A stretch of 64,000 bases of DNA from Mansonella perstans (GCA_037074765.1 JBAMDO010000012.1:62001-126000); one strand, 5' to 3'. Positions 39,228 to 50,813 are shown, counted from the first letter of the stretch. The notes: generated from the sequence alone by a model not told the origin. Program-made: numbers and translations.

Positions 39228-39999
39228 AAGAATTATTGTTTATTTGCTACAAGTAAAAATAATTAAATGCTAGTGGTTTTTTTGAAGCAGGTAGTCAACA
39301 GCTGGCTTTGCTGAATAATTTTCCGATCGGTGCTATCCCTAACTTCGTTTCAGTGTTTTTGAAAATTAGTTTCAAGGATCAATATTTCTAGAAACTGCCA
39401 TTCACATGATTTCTGAAGTCAAGAATTTTTAGCTTCTGAGGTTACTTAGAAGCTTAATGTTGTTAAGTGGACAGATTTATAATAAATCGTTAAGGTGCTT
39501 TAGAATCTTAAAGGATGAATTTTTTCTGTTCTTTTTGTTGAACATTAAAGTTGTGATTTTTCATCATCAACTGATATCATGCAGCAAATAGCAGAGTTAA
39601 CCGTTGAGGAAAGGTTAAGCAAGTGTCTTGTCCCTATTTCTGATATTCAGATTTAACCTATGTTTTGGGATTGGTTTTGTTCAGTCTTGTTTTTTGTTTG
39701 TATGGTTTAGCAGCTTCTTAGAAATTTTTTAATGTTTGCTAAGATAATCTTGGTAGAAACGTTAAAGGTTTAACATGTTTTTCCGTTTGTTTATTGCCAA
39801 GTTGATTGGGATGGCTCAATTTAGAGCAGTTGAAGATACATCTGGAATATTATACATATTGCTTAAAAGCTGTGATGTGAAATGTTGCATTTTCGGATTT
39901 CCATGTAAACTCGTTATTCGATTTTGTTTTCCACATTATAATTAGTAAAAATCCATAATTAACTGTACTATGGTTCGAGGATTAAAGAGTTTCCATACA

Positions 40000-40026
40000 T
40001 TTTTTTTTTTTTTTTTTTTTTTTTTT
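40000..40026. repeat. T27 homopolymer
   Basis: A run of 27 T in the intergenic region downstream of FARSA. Confidence 0.9.
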
Positions 40027-40936
40027 GTTTTTGGGTTGCTGAATTTGTTTTGTTTACGAAGAAATTTCATTTTTCACTGAACTGACAAAAAAAATGAGAG
40101 TTCAATAGACAAATATTTGCATCTCCCAATTGCTTGCTGTAAATACATCGTCGATTGTGTTGTATCGTTTATGGTGGTAGTGTGCTGTTCAATTAAATGC
40201 ACGTATCTTTTATCCTAACAAATTAAAATTTTAAAATATTTGACAAAAAAAGGGGATACATCAACGCAATAACCGTTACTGTCCAAAGTGTGGAAAAGAA
40301 ATTGAAAAGATTGTGGAATTGCTCTTTGAGGAAGTCTTTTTGGTTAGTAAGGAATATAGATATCTTGATGTAGATGGAATCAACTAACAGGAAAATTTCT
40401 CATTCCGTTTACTTTTTTAAATCAATATTTATCCCACAATTTTGTGGCTTTTTTTTTTGGAAATTTTAATGAAAAATTAAGAACTGATAGTTAAAAAAAG
40501 GTAAGGGAGATTAGAGACAAATTAAGAATTGATAATAGTAAAAATCGGTTTAATTCATAATAAAATAAGTAAGAACCGCCAGAATTACTATGTGAATTTA
40601 ACTGGAAAATACTTCTACTTGCTATTTGATCTTTTCCATTTTAATTTCCCTGGTTGAAAATTGATCAACGAAAAGGGTGTACACCGGTAGGTTTCTTTAA
40701 GTTGCTTCAAATCAATAATAAAAATATTGTATAATGTTTGTGTATTCTAAACTCCATTTGTTCTTTGCAGTACTGATCTTGCTAGCAATACCGAGGAAAT
40801 CCGGACTTCGGCATGAACTGAGTTTTTGTCCGTTTCCGTAGTAAATTTTGAAGTATTTAAATAACTTTTGGGAATTAATATGACGCGAATCGCTTTTTAC
40901 CTGCAAATATTTCTAGCAAAAGTCATTATTGTAATT

Positions 40937-40940
<4 letters not shown>

Positions 40941-40967
<27 letters not shown>
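40941..40967. repeat. A27 homopolymer followed by CAG, next to a start codon
   Basis: A run of 27 A followed by cagatttcag and then ggtATG of the rhomboid gene. The tract sits where the polypyrimidine stretch of the acceptor would normally be. Confidence 0.9.
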
Positions 40968-40975
40968 CAGATTTC

Positions 40976-40977
40976 AG
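40976..40977 (+). promoter_or_regulatory. Candidate trans-splice acceptor of the rhomboid gene
   Basis: atttcag ends 3 bases before the ATG at 40981; no upstream coding exon visible. Confidence 0.5.
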
Positions 40978-40980
40978 GGT

Positions 40981-43122
40981 ATGCTGAATGTTTTTATGAG
41001 ATGGATGCACGAATTACCCAAAAAATCTCAAACGCTTGTGTTTTTTCAACCAGTTAGAAATCGTTTTGGATTAAGCGGAAGGGGAAAATATCGGCGACGC
41101 ATTGATGAACTTAAAGAGAAAATAGAATCGAAACAGAAATTACCATATCAGGAAGATGTCATTCCGCTTCGTCCATCTCGAGATTTATGGAAAGCATTGG
41201 GATTCACTGTTGGAGTATGTCAAGTTTTGTTACTTATTCTAAATTTATTTTGCCAGTTGCATAACGTTGAAAGATAGTGAAATAATAAAGTATTTTCTGA
41301 CATACGCTTAAGCAAACATTCAAGGAAGTTTTAATCATTAAAATTCAATTATTTTTCTATACTCTGCAGTTTTTTTGAGTTTTATAGATTAAAAATTTTT
41401 AGGCTGTGGTTTATATCATTTTCTTGTTGTTTAGGTTGGAGCTGTATCATTTGCACTGGCTGGAGTATGTAGTCTTAAAAGATCCAATAGATCCAATAAC
41501 AGGTATTTGTCAAATTTGAGATTTCTATTACTTTTGTGCAAAGACAAAAAAATGAAATCTTTCTGTTTGAATATAGTCAAAATAGAGTGTATACCTTTTT
41601 TTTTAATGCCATTACAGTTTTATTTTTAAAATTTACCTTCAGATGGCGTGAAATCTACGAAGTGGTCAATGAAAGATATACTGAAACCAAAAATCTTTTC
41701 TTTAATAATCGTCGACTGCAAGATGGAGTCAAGTGCACTTTTGAACTCATTGGCATAAATGCGATAGTGATGCTGATGTGGAGGGTCAGATCTTGGCAAC
41801 TATTTATGTGGAGATGGTTCACAAATAGTTTTGCTTCAAGTTCGTATTTATATTTTCTCAGTTATATAGCACTGTAGATTTTCTGACTATTGCAACTATA
41901 AATTTTTTAAATTTAAAAAACTTCGATCACACACTCGATCATTTTAGAACATATACTGTTTGGACTTATCTTTACGATTTCATTATTTCACACTTATTCT
42001 AGCCCATTTAATTTTCTTGTTACTTCATTTTTCGAAAACATAACTGATCCCAGTCCTTTACAACTAATCTTACGCTCAATATTGGTTGCACAATCATCAC
42101 AGGAGTTTGTTATGATCTATATTCTGCAATTTTTATGCTGTATTTTTACCAGACGGTGTATTTTAGAAGCTTTATGTCTTCCAATGGTATTGAGTGCTTT
42201 CTCTCATGCAAATATGCTTCATCTTGTGCTAAATATGTATGTACTGCACACATTTGCCCCTGTTTCCATCGATTGTTTTCTTGGAATTGAACAGGTTCGA
42301 TTAAATTAAATGACCTCTTATTTTTTTTTTTTAGTATTAGCAGTGAAACATTCAATCCACTTTTATTCAAAGTGATGTTATTCAGTATCATGTTTTTCTT
42401 ATGGTTGATAAGAATATGACATTTTGTTGAATATTTATATATTACAGTTCTGGGCTTTCTATGTAACAGCCGCTGTAGTATCATCTTTAGCTGGAATAAC
42501 GCATAAATGTGTAATAGGAACGAATCGACGAGCTCTTGGAGCTGTTAGTTCTTTTATCATTTCTGGGATTTTTCCAGTCTGTTTTTTTGAGGAAATATGA
42601 GTTGCGACTACATTAACTGTGCTTTGCAGAGTGGTGCAATAATGGCGTTGTTAGTCTACACCTGCATGAAATTGCCAAATGCAAGACTAAAAATTGTTTT
42701 TGTGCCGCATTTTGATTTCTCAGCAAAGTCGGCTGTGATCGGAATGATTGCTTTCGATTTCATTTGTTTGCTGCTCGGTTTCAAATTGTTCGATCATGCA
42801 GCACATTTAGGAGGATCACTATTTGGATTGTACGTTTGCACTGTATTTATAAACTTCTCCGAGCAATAATAGGGAGAGTTGATAAGTCAGTGATGACTGG
42901 TATGTACAGAATTTTTGTGATTTAAAAAAAAATGGGGCTCATTATTGTAAGCTTTGTTCATGTTTTGAAGAATATTCTAGATTCTATGGTATGTATGGCC
43001 AGCATCTTATCTGGAAGAAATATAATGACAAGATCTTTAAATTATGTGGTTTGAGTGCAGATAAAAGGCAAGACACGGAGCGACCACGACGAAGTCCAAG
43101 TAAACCGTCCCATCGTTCGTGA
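40981..43122 (+). CDS. rom-5: PARL-type mitochondrial rhomboid protease
   Basis: Inner-membrane intramembrane serine protease of the PARL family (human PARL cleaves PINK1 and PGAM5). Exons: 40981-41214, 41435-41502, 41643-41839, 42167-42294, 42448-42543, 42630-42829, 42981-43122; 1065 nt, 354 aa (human 379), all phases closed. The N-terminus is basic and could target mitochondria (MLNVFMRWMHELPKK, FGLSGRGKYRRR). The PARL-specific region before the fold is present (PLRPSRDLWKALGFTVG). Rhomboid core: INAIVMLMWRV, LSAFSHANMLHLVLNMYVLH (loop with conserved HxxxxHxxxN), FWAFYVTAAVVSSLAG, the catalytic motif RALGA-SGAI with Ser242, and FKLFDHAAHLGGSLFGL with His300. The Ser-His spacing of 58 residues equals that of human PARL (S277, H335). 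The Gly-Ala/Ser-Gly motif is split by the intron 42544-42629. The tail (GMYGQHLIWKKYNDKI) aligns with human YVTYGHELIWKNRE, followed by a basic SRS-like end. Confidence 0.95.
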
Positions 43123-44482
43123 CTTTGTTTCTTATTTATACATGCTTTTCTTTTATTTGATTGCTCATGCGACTTGATAATACTGAAAAACAGGACCTTG
43201 AGGGTTTGTAAGGAAGGATCAAATCCTTTATATGCTTTACCGTTCTCCCCAGTATTAAGGTTATGACAGCTTGGTGATCAAAACAAAAATCACAAGATTA
43301 CTTCGAATGGAAGTTTATGAATCGTAACTTATCGTAGGTTCAATCCCAAGGAACGTGAGGGTTTCACACTTGGATGATTATCGGTTCCTCAAAATTTTCA
43401 ACATCTATCAAGATGTCCTAATAGTTTGTTTAAATACTTTATTTTCATCATTTCATAAATGTAAAGTTCTAAGAAGCGATGTCATTCCTGGACATGATAT
43501 AGCCGAGTCACGTGGAGGATATCTTGAGTACCTGCTCCTGTTCCTACAGAATTGTACCAAATGATGATACTGCCACTGCGATTCTTGTTTTGGTAATGCC
43601 CGATGTATAGAGTTCATTTGGTGTTGTGAATATTCAGAAGAGTACAACAAATAATATCTGTTGTTCAACAAAAAACAACAAAACCAGAAGAGAACTTTGT
43701 AGCTGGCATCTACTGTTATGGTTGTAACCTGGAAGAAAGACAAAAGGTGATGCGTGGAAACCCTTTGCAGAAAACGGTTACGAAATGCATAGGTATATAT
43801 AATAGGCGAGAGAATGAGTAACATAGAAGTTTTTTTGTAATCAGTAAAATACAGTGTTACTGTAGAAAGGTGCCAGGACACATATACAGATGCGACGGAG
43901 GTTGTCTGAGTTTGGAATAATCAGTATCGAAAATAAATGGATACCATGTGTATAAAATGTTAGAAATAATTCACAGTGATATATTTGGACATTTGTGTCA
44001 AAATTTCTTCGAATTTCTCGACAACTGAGGCCATCCCTCTTTATCTTTGAAGAAAACTACAGTATCTTTAAATTTCAATAAGAATATACTAGTACATTTT
44101 AAGCTTACTGACTAGTTGATATTTCTTTGATATTCCTTTCAGTACTCCAGTTAAATTATTCCGCCCAATAAACAGTGCAGTTTGCAGTATTTTTTATTGC
44201 GTAAATGGTGATTATGTATTAAATAGCTAGCTTGCGATTTTTTGAGTTTCTTTTTTCCGCGGTTTTTTTAAAAGAAACGACAAAGAACTGAGGTATTGGT
44301 TTATTCGTATTTCTTCCTTCAGAACTCTAAAACAGTAATTCATTATGTTTATCGCGACAGAGCTGCCTTTTTTAGACTAGCAATCGTTGCCGAAAATTTG
44401 ATACAGACCACTACTTGAATTTCACATTACAACATGTGATCACAAAAAAAGTCGATGTTTAAATTTTTTTTCTTGGCCGACA
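43123..44482. other. Convergent 3' region of the rhomboid gene and the 44.5-kb gene
   Basis: Mostly AT-rich 3' sequence with AATAAA at 44168. A stretch at about 43480-43640 is less AT-rich and open in one minus frame, but I cannot connect it to a gene. Confidence 0.5.
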
Positions 44483-45725
44483 TCATTTTTTTCTCTTGGC
44501 TGGATAAAAAACACGGATAGGATCTGTAGTTGGATAACGTCTCTTCCTTGATTCCTCTGCAACGTATGGGTCGTAACTCGGATTTCTCCAACTATTTTGC
44601 CATTCCGAGCCAACACTTCGCTTATTATCTCCCCTCAAAGATCGTTGCTGGCTGATGCTGAAACTTACGCTTAGAAAATCTGGTTTTCCTTTCTCTAAAA
44701 CTTGAAACATTCATCAAAATGTCAAGACTAATTTTAGTCAGTTTTAGGTTGGTCAAAATTTTCGAAAAATTCTCCCTATTATTATGTAGAAATGTGGTAA
44801 ATAGGATTATACATTATTCATAAGCGAAAAAGCTAATGTAAAAGCACACATATAATTGAAATTTCTTTTCGGTCTTTTGCTCCATGGACACACAGTGACT
44901 GGGTCTGGAAAGCCACTTGCAACCTCTATATACAATTTGTCGGCCTGGAAATTTTACACCAATATAACTATCATTCTGGAAATCTCACACTAATATAACT
45001 ATCATTCTGGAAATCTCACACTAACATAACTATCATTCTGGAAATCTCACACCAGTATAATTATCATTCTGGGAATCTCACACTAATATAACTATCATTT
45101 TAACAACTTTATATGAATTAGTCGAATTACCATTGTATATCGATCAGCGAACAATTTATCTAGATCATCTTCCATATTTTGATTGACGAAATCATTTAAA
45201 TCAGGGAAATCATGATATCCTGCAAAGCAATCCTTGAAAAAATGTCAAAAATTGAAAAATCAAGAAGCAATACTTCTTACAGATTACAAATTTATCATCT
45301 GCAAAGAAAAATATTGAACTTTCGATACCTCCGTTAACACTGCTTACTTCTTGACGAAATTGGCGTATTCCGGCATTGCATATGCTAGAACAATTATTCG
45401 GAGCAGCTATATCCATTGCTCTCTCTCGATCTTTCATACACACTAAATACAGTATCAGTTGATGAAAATTTTCGATCAAAAACGTAATAATTTGCTTCAG
45501 CAGAATAAATTGATTGGAAGGATTTGTGTCAAATTAGGGATTTCCATAATCAAAGTGTAAACTTTGCTCAGTACAGAAATAGTTCATGTTTACTGCAACA
45601 TGTAAAGGATTTGTTAACCAAAACAAAGTGGTCCAAATTAGTGAACGAAAAAATTTTTTTTGCAAAAAAACACGAAATACAGCAAGAACGTGAATAATCG
45701 AACTAACAAAAAAAAAACGTAACAT
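44483..45725 (-). CDS. Unrecognised basic, possibly secreted protein
   Basis: I do not recognise this gene. Supported minus-strand exons: 45329-45442 (CMKDRERAMDIAAPNN, CSSICNAGIRQFRQEVS), 45131-45219 (GYHDFPDLNDFVNQNMEDDL, DKLFADRYTM) and one starting 44944 (ADKLYIEVASGFPDPVTVCP, WSKRPKRNF). These join in phase with GT...AG borders. A further exon, about 44483-44707, is open to the stop (SVGSEWQNSWRNPSYDPYV, ESRKRRYPTTDPIRVFYP, AKRKK), but the join from the previous exon is not in phase in my model, and a second frame is also open there. A first exon from ATG 45725 (MLRFFFVSSIIHVLAVF) would give a signal peptide. Several KR/RKRR sites resemble convertase sites of a processed precursor. The PDPVTVCP stretch and the late RKRR recall neuroendocrine 7B2, but its other hallmarks are absent. 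The acceptor at 44945-44946 lies in the first unit of a minisatellite. Confidence 0.5.
44945..45099. repeat. 31-bp minisatellite, 5 copies, containing a splice acceptor
   Basis: Units start at 44945, 44976, 45007, 45038 and 45069, with consensus ctggaaatctcacactaata then taactatcatt. Read on the minus strand each unit contains a ttccag acceptor. The copy at 44945 is the diverged one (aattttacacc) and provides the acceptor of the exon starting 44944. Confidence 0.93.
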
Positions 45726-46375
45726 ATTACAAGAAAGTGATGTATTACCGAATTCCTTCAAAAATTCACTATTATGTAGTGGATCTCGACAATGCCTTCA
45801 TGTTAAATTACTAGAACTTCTTACCTTCGAATACATTTTCCCATCTTTACTGAACTCTAATTGAATTTTGATTAATTGGTCTCAATCACTTATATTTGGA
45901 ATAATCAACGACATCCATAACTTTTAGAAGAATCATTGAGCTTCTCCGAAGAGTTTTTTACTTTCACTCCTTCTGCAGAAACTAGAATTCCTTCTTTACA
46001 ATTTATCTCTTTTTTATACAAACGTTATAAGAAAAAAAAACCTGAACAGTAGGCAAATTCACAGTGGTTTCATCCTGTCCCCGGTTTAAATGTTTTAAAA
46101 AGCTCAGTTTTCAAGCTGCTTTAAAATTCCATTCTTTTTGGCAATTAAATTGGAATTAAGCGAAATTTCGTACTGCAGGACATAAAAAGTGAATTTATCG
46201 ATTGAAAGTTTTATAGCTCAAACCATCGTTAAACTACACACAATGAATGCAAAGTGGAAAAATCCACCTACTTTAAAATTTTAAAGTCCCAGATATAAAA
46301 TCCCAGATATAAAATACTGAATCTAAAAACTAGATTTTTGTATAGTACCAAAGAATTTTGGAAAAGAGAGAAAAA

Positions 46376-46621
46376 TCACAGAACTAAAATTTTAATGCAA
46401 TCGAATAACAAAGACTTCTGCAAAGAAGTATGAGCCAGTAATACAACAATGAAAACAAAAATTTCTTTTGACTGGTCAAAGATGAGAGAACAAACTAGTA
46501 GGAATATCTGCGTGCCTACTAAGACATACAATTCTGAAAACAAACCAATAAAGCAAAAAAGATTGTAAAAATTGGCAATACTGGAAAGACTTCCAGCAAC
46601 CTTCACTTGCACTTTGCCCAT
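46376..46621 (-). CDS. Possible small hydrophobic protein (81 aa), doubtful
   Basis: An ATG-initiated frame begins 3 bases after a good acceptor (tttttgttatag) and 216 bases downstream of the Mediator 4 stop on the same strand, a spacing typical of nematode operons. The product (MGKVQVKVAGSLSSIANFYN...) is mostly hydrophobic with two or three possible membrane stretches and matches no family I know. It could equally be noncoding AT-rich sequence or a 5' exon of the gene downstream. Confidence 0.2.
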   Translation of the reverse strand: MGKVQVKVAGSLSSIANFYNLFCFIGLFSELYVLVGTQIFLLVCSLIFDQSKEIFVFIVVLLAHTSLQKSLLFDCIKILVL

Positions 46622-46836
46622 AATCTATAACAAAAAGTATGGCGAATGACTGTACAATATAGTGGACAAGATACCCTTCAGCATATTTGAAATTCGAAAT
46701 AGATTACATGGACAATTTGGTATAAAAACTTTGAATTTTGGGAAAATTAATACAGTAAGGACAAAAAGAGCATTTCAGTGCTTGCTATTTGACTATATGA
46801 CCCAGTTTCAAGATTAAAACTGCAAGACATAGAAAA

Positions 46837-48794
46837 CTAGGAGGGACTACCCTCATCGCTGCTCGAACTACTACTTGAGTCAGAGCTCATCTGTTCAACA
46901 TTTGTTACTGGTGGTGGAAACCCTCCTCTGACGGGACCTTGATAGGATGATGAAGGACTAAGTAAATGAGGACTACTTCCTGTCGCGGAAGAACGTCGCT
47001 GCAACAGACTTGCATTTGATGCGGCGTTAATGCGTGACGATATAATGCTACCGCGGCCGGCTGCATTTCTACTTCGAGGTGATGAAGATGGTTGCTGAAC
47101 AAATGAACTACGTGGACTCCATGACCTGAAATGAAATTTTCGGACAAAATTTAAAAAATCAAAAAAAAACTGTAAAGTTTGTATTTGTTAATATAAATTG
47201 CTCCTCAACCAACATTCAGGTATTTTCTCTTTCCTTTTCAAGTGAACGGTAAGTAGTTCACATGCATTAATTCAACTGCGTATGATCTTACCCTGAAGAA
47301 CTAAACTAAGATCATTAACATGAAAGATACCTTTGCTGCGGCTGCATAGCTACAGAATATGAGGCCATCGGTGATGCACCACGTCCGCTACTACGTAATA
47401 TTCCACTAGTATTGGCAGGAGGTTGACGGAGTAAAGATAGAGCTGGAGGAGCCGCTTGCACTATTACGCGCGGCGCTGCCAGTGCCGATAAACGTAATTC
47501 TGCCTATAAATCATTTAATTTGTTGATTTCAAATTATAACATGAAGCGAAAGAAAATTGAAAGTTATAGGATATCTAAATTTTTATGATACAGATTAAAA
47601 AAGATATGAGGCTTACGATAGTATTAGCTAATACGAAGATACGAGCATTTACCAACCTTAAAAACAATAATTTACTAGTTTTTATTTTCACTGTTAACAG
47701 TAAAAAAGCTGTTTGTTCAACCTCGGTAGGATATGGTCGAGATGTATCGCCAAGCTGCCAACCAAGCGGCGCTGCGACGGCGTATGTTCTACTGATCTGG
47801 TTGGCAAAACGAATGATCGTTTCACTGTTTACCCTGTTTGCTTCTGACTGACGCATTTCTTTCACCTTTTTATCAGCCTTGAAAACAATCACTTTGCGGG
47901 AATACACGCCTCAAAATAAAAAATAACAAAAAGACAATGGGAAAAATTGCTTCGACTGCTTTCAGCTCTTGGCTTCAAAATTAGGAACTCATTCCCTTCC
48001 TTCACTTCTCAACTTTCAAGTTCACTTATAAGAAGAAACAAGAATATTTAGCATTAAATGAAATTTTGCGCTATACCTGAAAAACCATCTTAGTTATGAG
48101 CTTTTCAGCAGCCATCAACTGCTTTTGTAAATCTGCAAGAACTCTATCACGTGCTTCGACTTCTGCTTCCAATCTCCGGATTTCTCGTTCCCGCTGCTGA
48201 TAAGCAGGTACTAAAAACAGAAGAAGCATAAGATATGGACAAGCTATAAAAGTTTATGTCAAACTAACCTTTGGCAAGTAGTTTCGTTAATTCCATATGT
48301 TTCCTGCGGAATGATTCACAAAGAAATGTAAGCGATCCACAGCTTCGATCTCTGTCCAGAACAAACGCAATTATCTACAATAAAAGAATTCAATATTCAG
48401 TTTGATGAAATAATCGAATTAAAAGGACTTAATTTTTCCTGAAATTCTATGTCTCTTTACAATCATTTCACAATTTTTCGCTTTTTTCTTTTGATTCTAA
48501 ATTTACTGACCTGTGGTGTACCAGTGCCTACTGGATGAGAGTCGACTAACACTAGTGATAATTTGGGAAGTCTCTTAACTTATGACAATAGTAGTAAATT
48601 TCTGGGCTTAAAAAAATGTGGATCGAAAAGAGAATAAATTCAATGAAAAAATGCGAACTTATACAAATTAAAGAGCAAAAGAACCAAAGAATTGCTGAAG
48701 TTAGTAAAATATAATTTCGAACCATTTTGATAGTCGCTTCCAGATCTTCCGTACTTTCCTGTAGATATTCCTTTAAACTGCACCTATCAGCCAT
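46837..48794 (-). CDS. mdt-4: Mediator complex subunit 4
   Basis: MED4 is a middle-module subunit of the nuclear Mediator coactivator of RNA polymerase II. Minus-strand exons: 48723-48794, 48269-48374, 48077-48210, 47722-47877, 47331-47503, 46837-47125; 930 nt, 309 aa (human 270), all phases closed. Seen: MADRCSLKEYLQESTEDLEA, a helical coiled coil (REREIRRLEAEVEARDRVLA, DLQKQLMAAEKLITKMVFQ), the family signature IIRFANQISRTYAVAAPLGW followed by DTSRPYPTEAE, then a long Pro/Ser/Arg-rich disordered tail. The tail ends NVEQMSSDSSSSSSSDEGSP, strikingly like human VEIMSTDSSSSSSESD. The start ATG is 15 bases after a ttatttcaag acceptor (48810-48811), a likely spliced-leader site. The tail (about 160 residues after PYPTE) is longer than in vertebrates. 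Confidence 0.95.
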
Positions 48795-48809
48795 TTCGCT
48801 TCTCAGTGC

Positions 48810-48811
48810 CT
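48810..48811 (-). promoter_or_regulatory. Candidate trans-splice acceptor of Mediator 4
   Basis: On the minus strand ttatttcaag precedes the ATG by a 15-base leader. Confidence 0.4.
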
Positions 48812-50813
48812 TGAAATAACCGTACACAGCTCCCCGAGCACCCGGAAACCTCGCATTAATTTAACACATTCATAATAGTTTGAGCATCTGTGAAATCAAA
48901 ATAGGTCACAGCGCAACAGCTATTGGACCACATCTTTTTGCTCCAGCTGTCCATTACCATTATTTGGAAGATCGTGTTGTCCGTGATTTAATGGAAATTT
49001 AAATCAATTATTTTCTATGAAACGAAGAAATAATGAAAATGTTTAACAAAAAAAAAAAAAAAACAGACCACTACAAAGTTCAGCGAAAGGAATTATTGAT
49101 TTGATAAAATAGAAGATGTTAAGAAGTGAAAAAGGAATTTTTTCAATGTTAGAGAGAGAATAATAATTTGTTAATTTACTTACTGATTTCTCTAACTTTT
49201 TCAAAAATAAGACTCATCTATAGTTCGATACATTTACAAATTTGATTATTTGTAAGTCTCAACTTTAATTATTCTTTACCAATTGAATTTCACTTGAAGC
49301 AGTGATAATGTTGCATGAAATGACTCTTTCCATATATCATTCTGCAATAGTTTATGAATAATCTTGGAAGATACCAGTATGTAATCTATCAACAACATTT
49401 ACCAATATCTAGTCCTTTTTCCAAGCAACTATCAGTTGCCTACGTTTATATTGCAAATCCTTTGTGTAAATTTTTTGCAATCTATCATAAATGAATAATA
49501 TCCACTAAAATAAAAGAGATGAAGTAAATCACTCCTTTAGTTTTTCATTTCATCATCATCCTTCTGATTTCCAATTTTTTCCACTCCGAGTTCTCCCAAA
49601 TTAACAGAATTATCGACAATCGAAGTGAACGACTCTGTCTTCATTGTTTGTCATTACTGTTACATAATCAGCAATGACAAACACTGAAGTCAAATCAATA
49701 AACAGTCCCGAGAATCGCTTCCATAACAGTAATTTTTGACTGAATTTCGACTATAAGAATTGAACTAGATTAAATGCTCGTTTACCAACAAGCAATTCAT
49801 CTAGAAATCACACAATTTAGAAGTTGACCATCATATGATTAAACTTTTTATATTATTAATTATTATCTAATCATATTTAGTTAGCTGAAAGAGAACTATA
49901 AATTAAGGATGTATAGGTTGGGAAATGGAGGTCATAAAAGTCGTGTAGATTATTGTTGTTCATCGGAACTATCAGACAGTTCAAGATCAAAATTTATATT
50001 TCAAAAAAACTGTGACAGTTTTCTGCATTCAATAATGGGAGATGTTTCTTTTTTTTTTTTTTCCGAATTTCAAATCATTTCTTGAAACAAATAAGATTTT
50101 GTGTAAATATCGTGTATCGATGCATTTTTTCAATTAATGCATTTCATGCAAATATACATGATTTAATTTGTTTGTCTAAGAAAGTGCATATTTTAGCACA
50201 TTTATTTTGATTTTTAAATATTTGTTTTTCCGTTACTTTCTCTTTCTTGTTAAAAAGATAAACCAATTTTAAGTTGTTATGTGATTATTCAACAGATTAC
50301 GTTGAAAACAATCCCCGAAAAATATTAAACCAAGAAGAATGTTGGCACGTTGCAATGATAGTCATGGTTCACTTGTAGTATGGAAGGTGAAAATTTTCAC
50401 TTTTTTGAATCTTTCTTAGACTATCTTATAATATTAACTATTCTTTCTTTTTGCTCAATTTATCATTTTTTTTTAAATTTTTTCAATTAGTCCAAAACTA
50501 AGGTCTGTTTTCGCAAGGATATCAACAACTTATAGTACGTTCACTTCATAAACTGTACTTTCCGCTTTTCTGCTCATTTTTGAAAGATACAGAATAATCA
50601 AATAAAGAAAGTAAAAAAAAACACTTTTTTTTTTCGATTTTTTGCTTTTAATTTGCTTCACCAAATGAATGTTTTATGAATCTAAAATATCACTAGAAAT
50701 CAGATTTCATCCTTCACTCATTAACTCTACCATTTTTCCAACAATTTTCAGGCTAAAATGAAATTTGAAATAAAATTAGAGTAATCATTTCGTCGCCTTT
50801 TTTACTATCAGCG
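48812..50813. other. Intergenic, 5' of Mediator 4
   Basis: AT-rich, with an A17 run followed by CAG (about 49047-49066) and a T run near 50050. No gene supported. Confidence 0.55.

Larger units (their letters stand above)
39228..40975. other. Intergenic between FARSA and the rhomboid gene
   Basis: About 1.75 kb, with T27 (40000-40026) and A27 (40941-40967) runs. Too long a gap to argue for a shared operon. No gene seen. Confidence 0.6.

Noticed and set aside
35733..43122. FARSA and the rhomboid gene as an operon
   Set aside because: They are separated by about 1.75 kb with long homopolymers, far beyond usual nematode operon spacing.
43337..43347. ggttcaatccc, resembling a tRNA T-loop
   Set aside because: The flanking bases do not form a 5-bp T-stem and no acceptor or anticodon arm can be placed around it.
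43453..43881. 142-codon minus-strand frame
   Set aside because: No ATG-to-acceptor context, no phase link to neighbours and no recognisable family; kept only as a composition anomaly.
44483..44946. Assignment of the 44.5-kb gene to neuroendocrine 7B2
   Set aside because: Only a PDP..CP stretch and a late RKRR are shared; the GKTxDxGC and NPYL hallmarks of 7B2 are missing.
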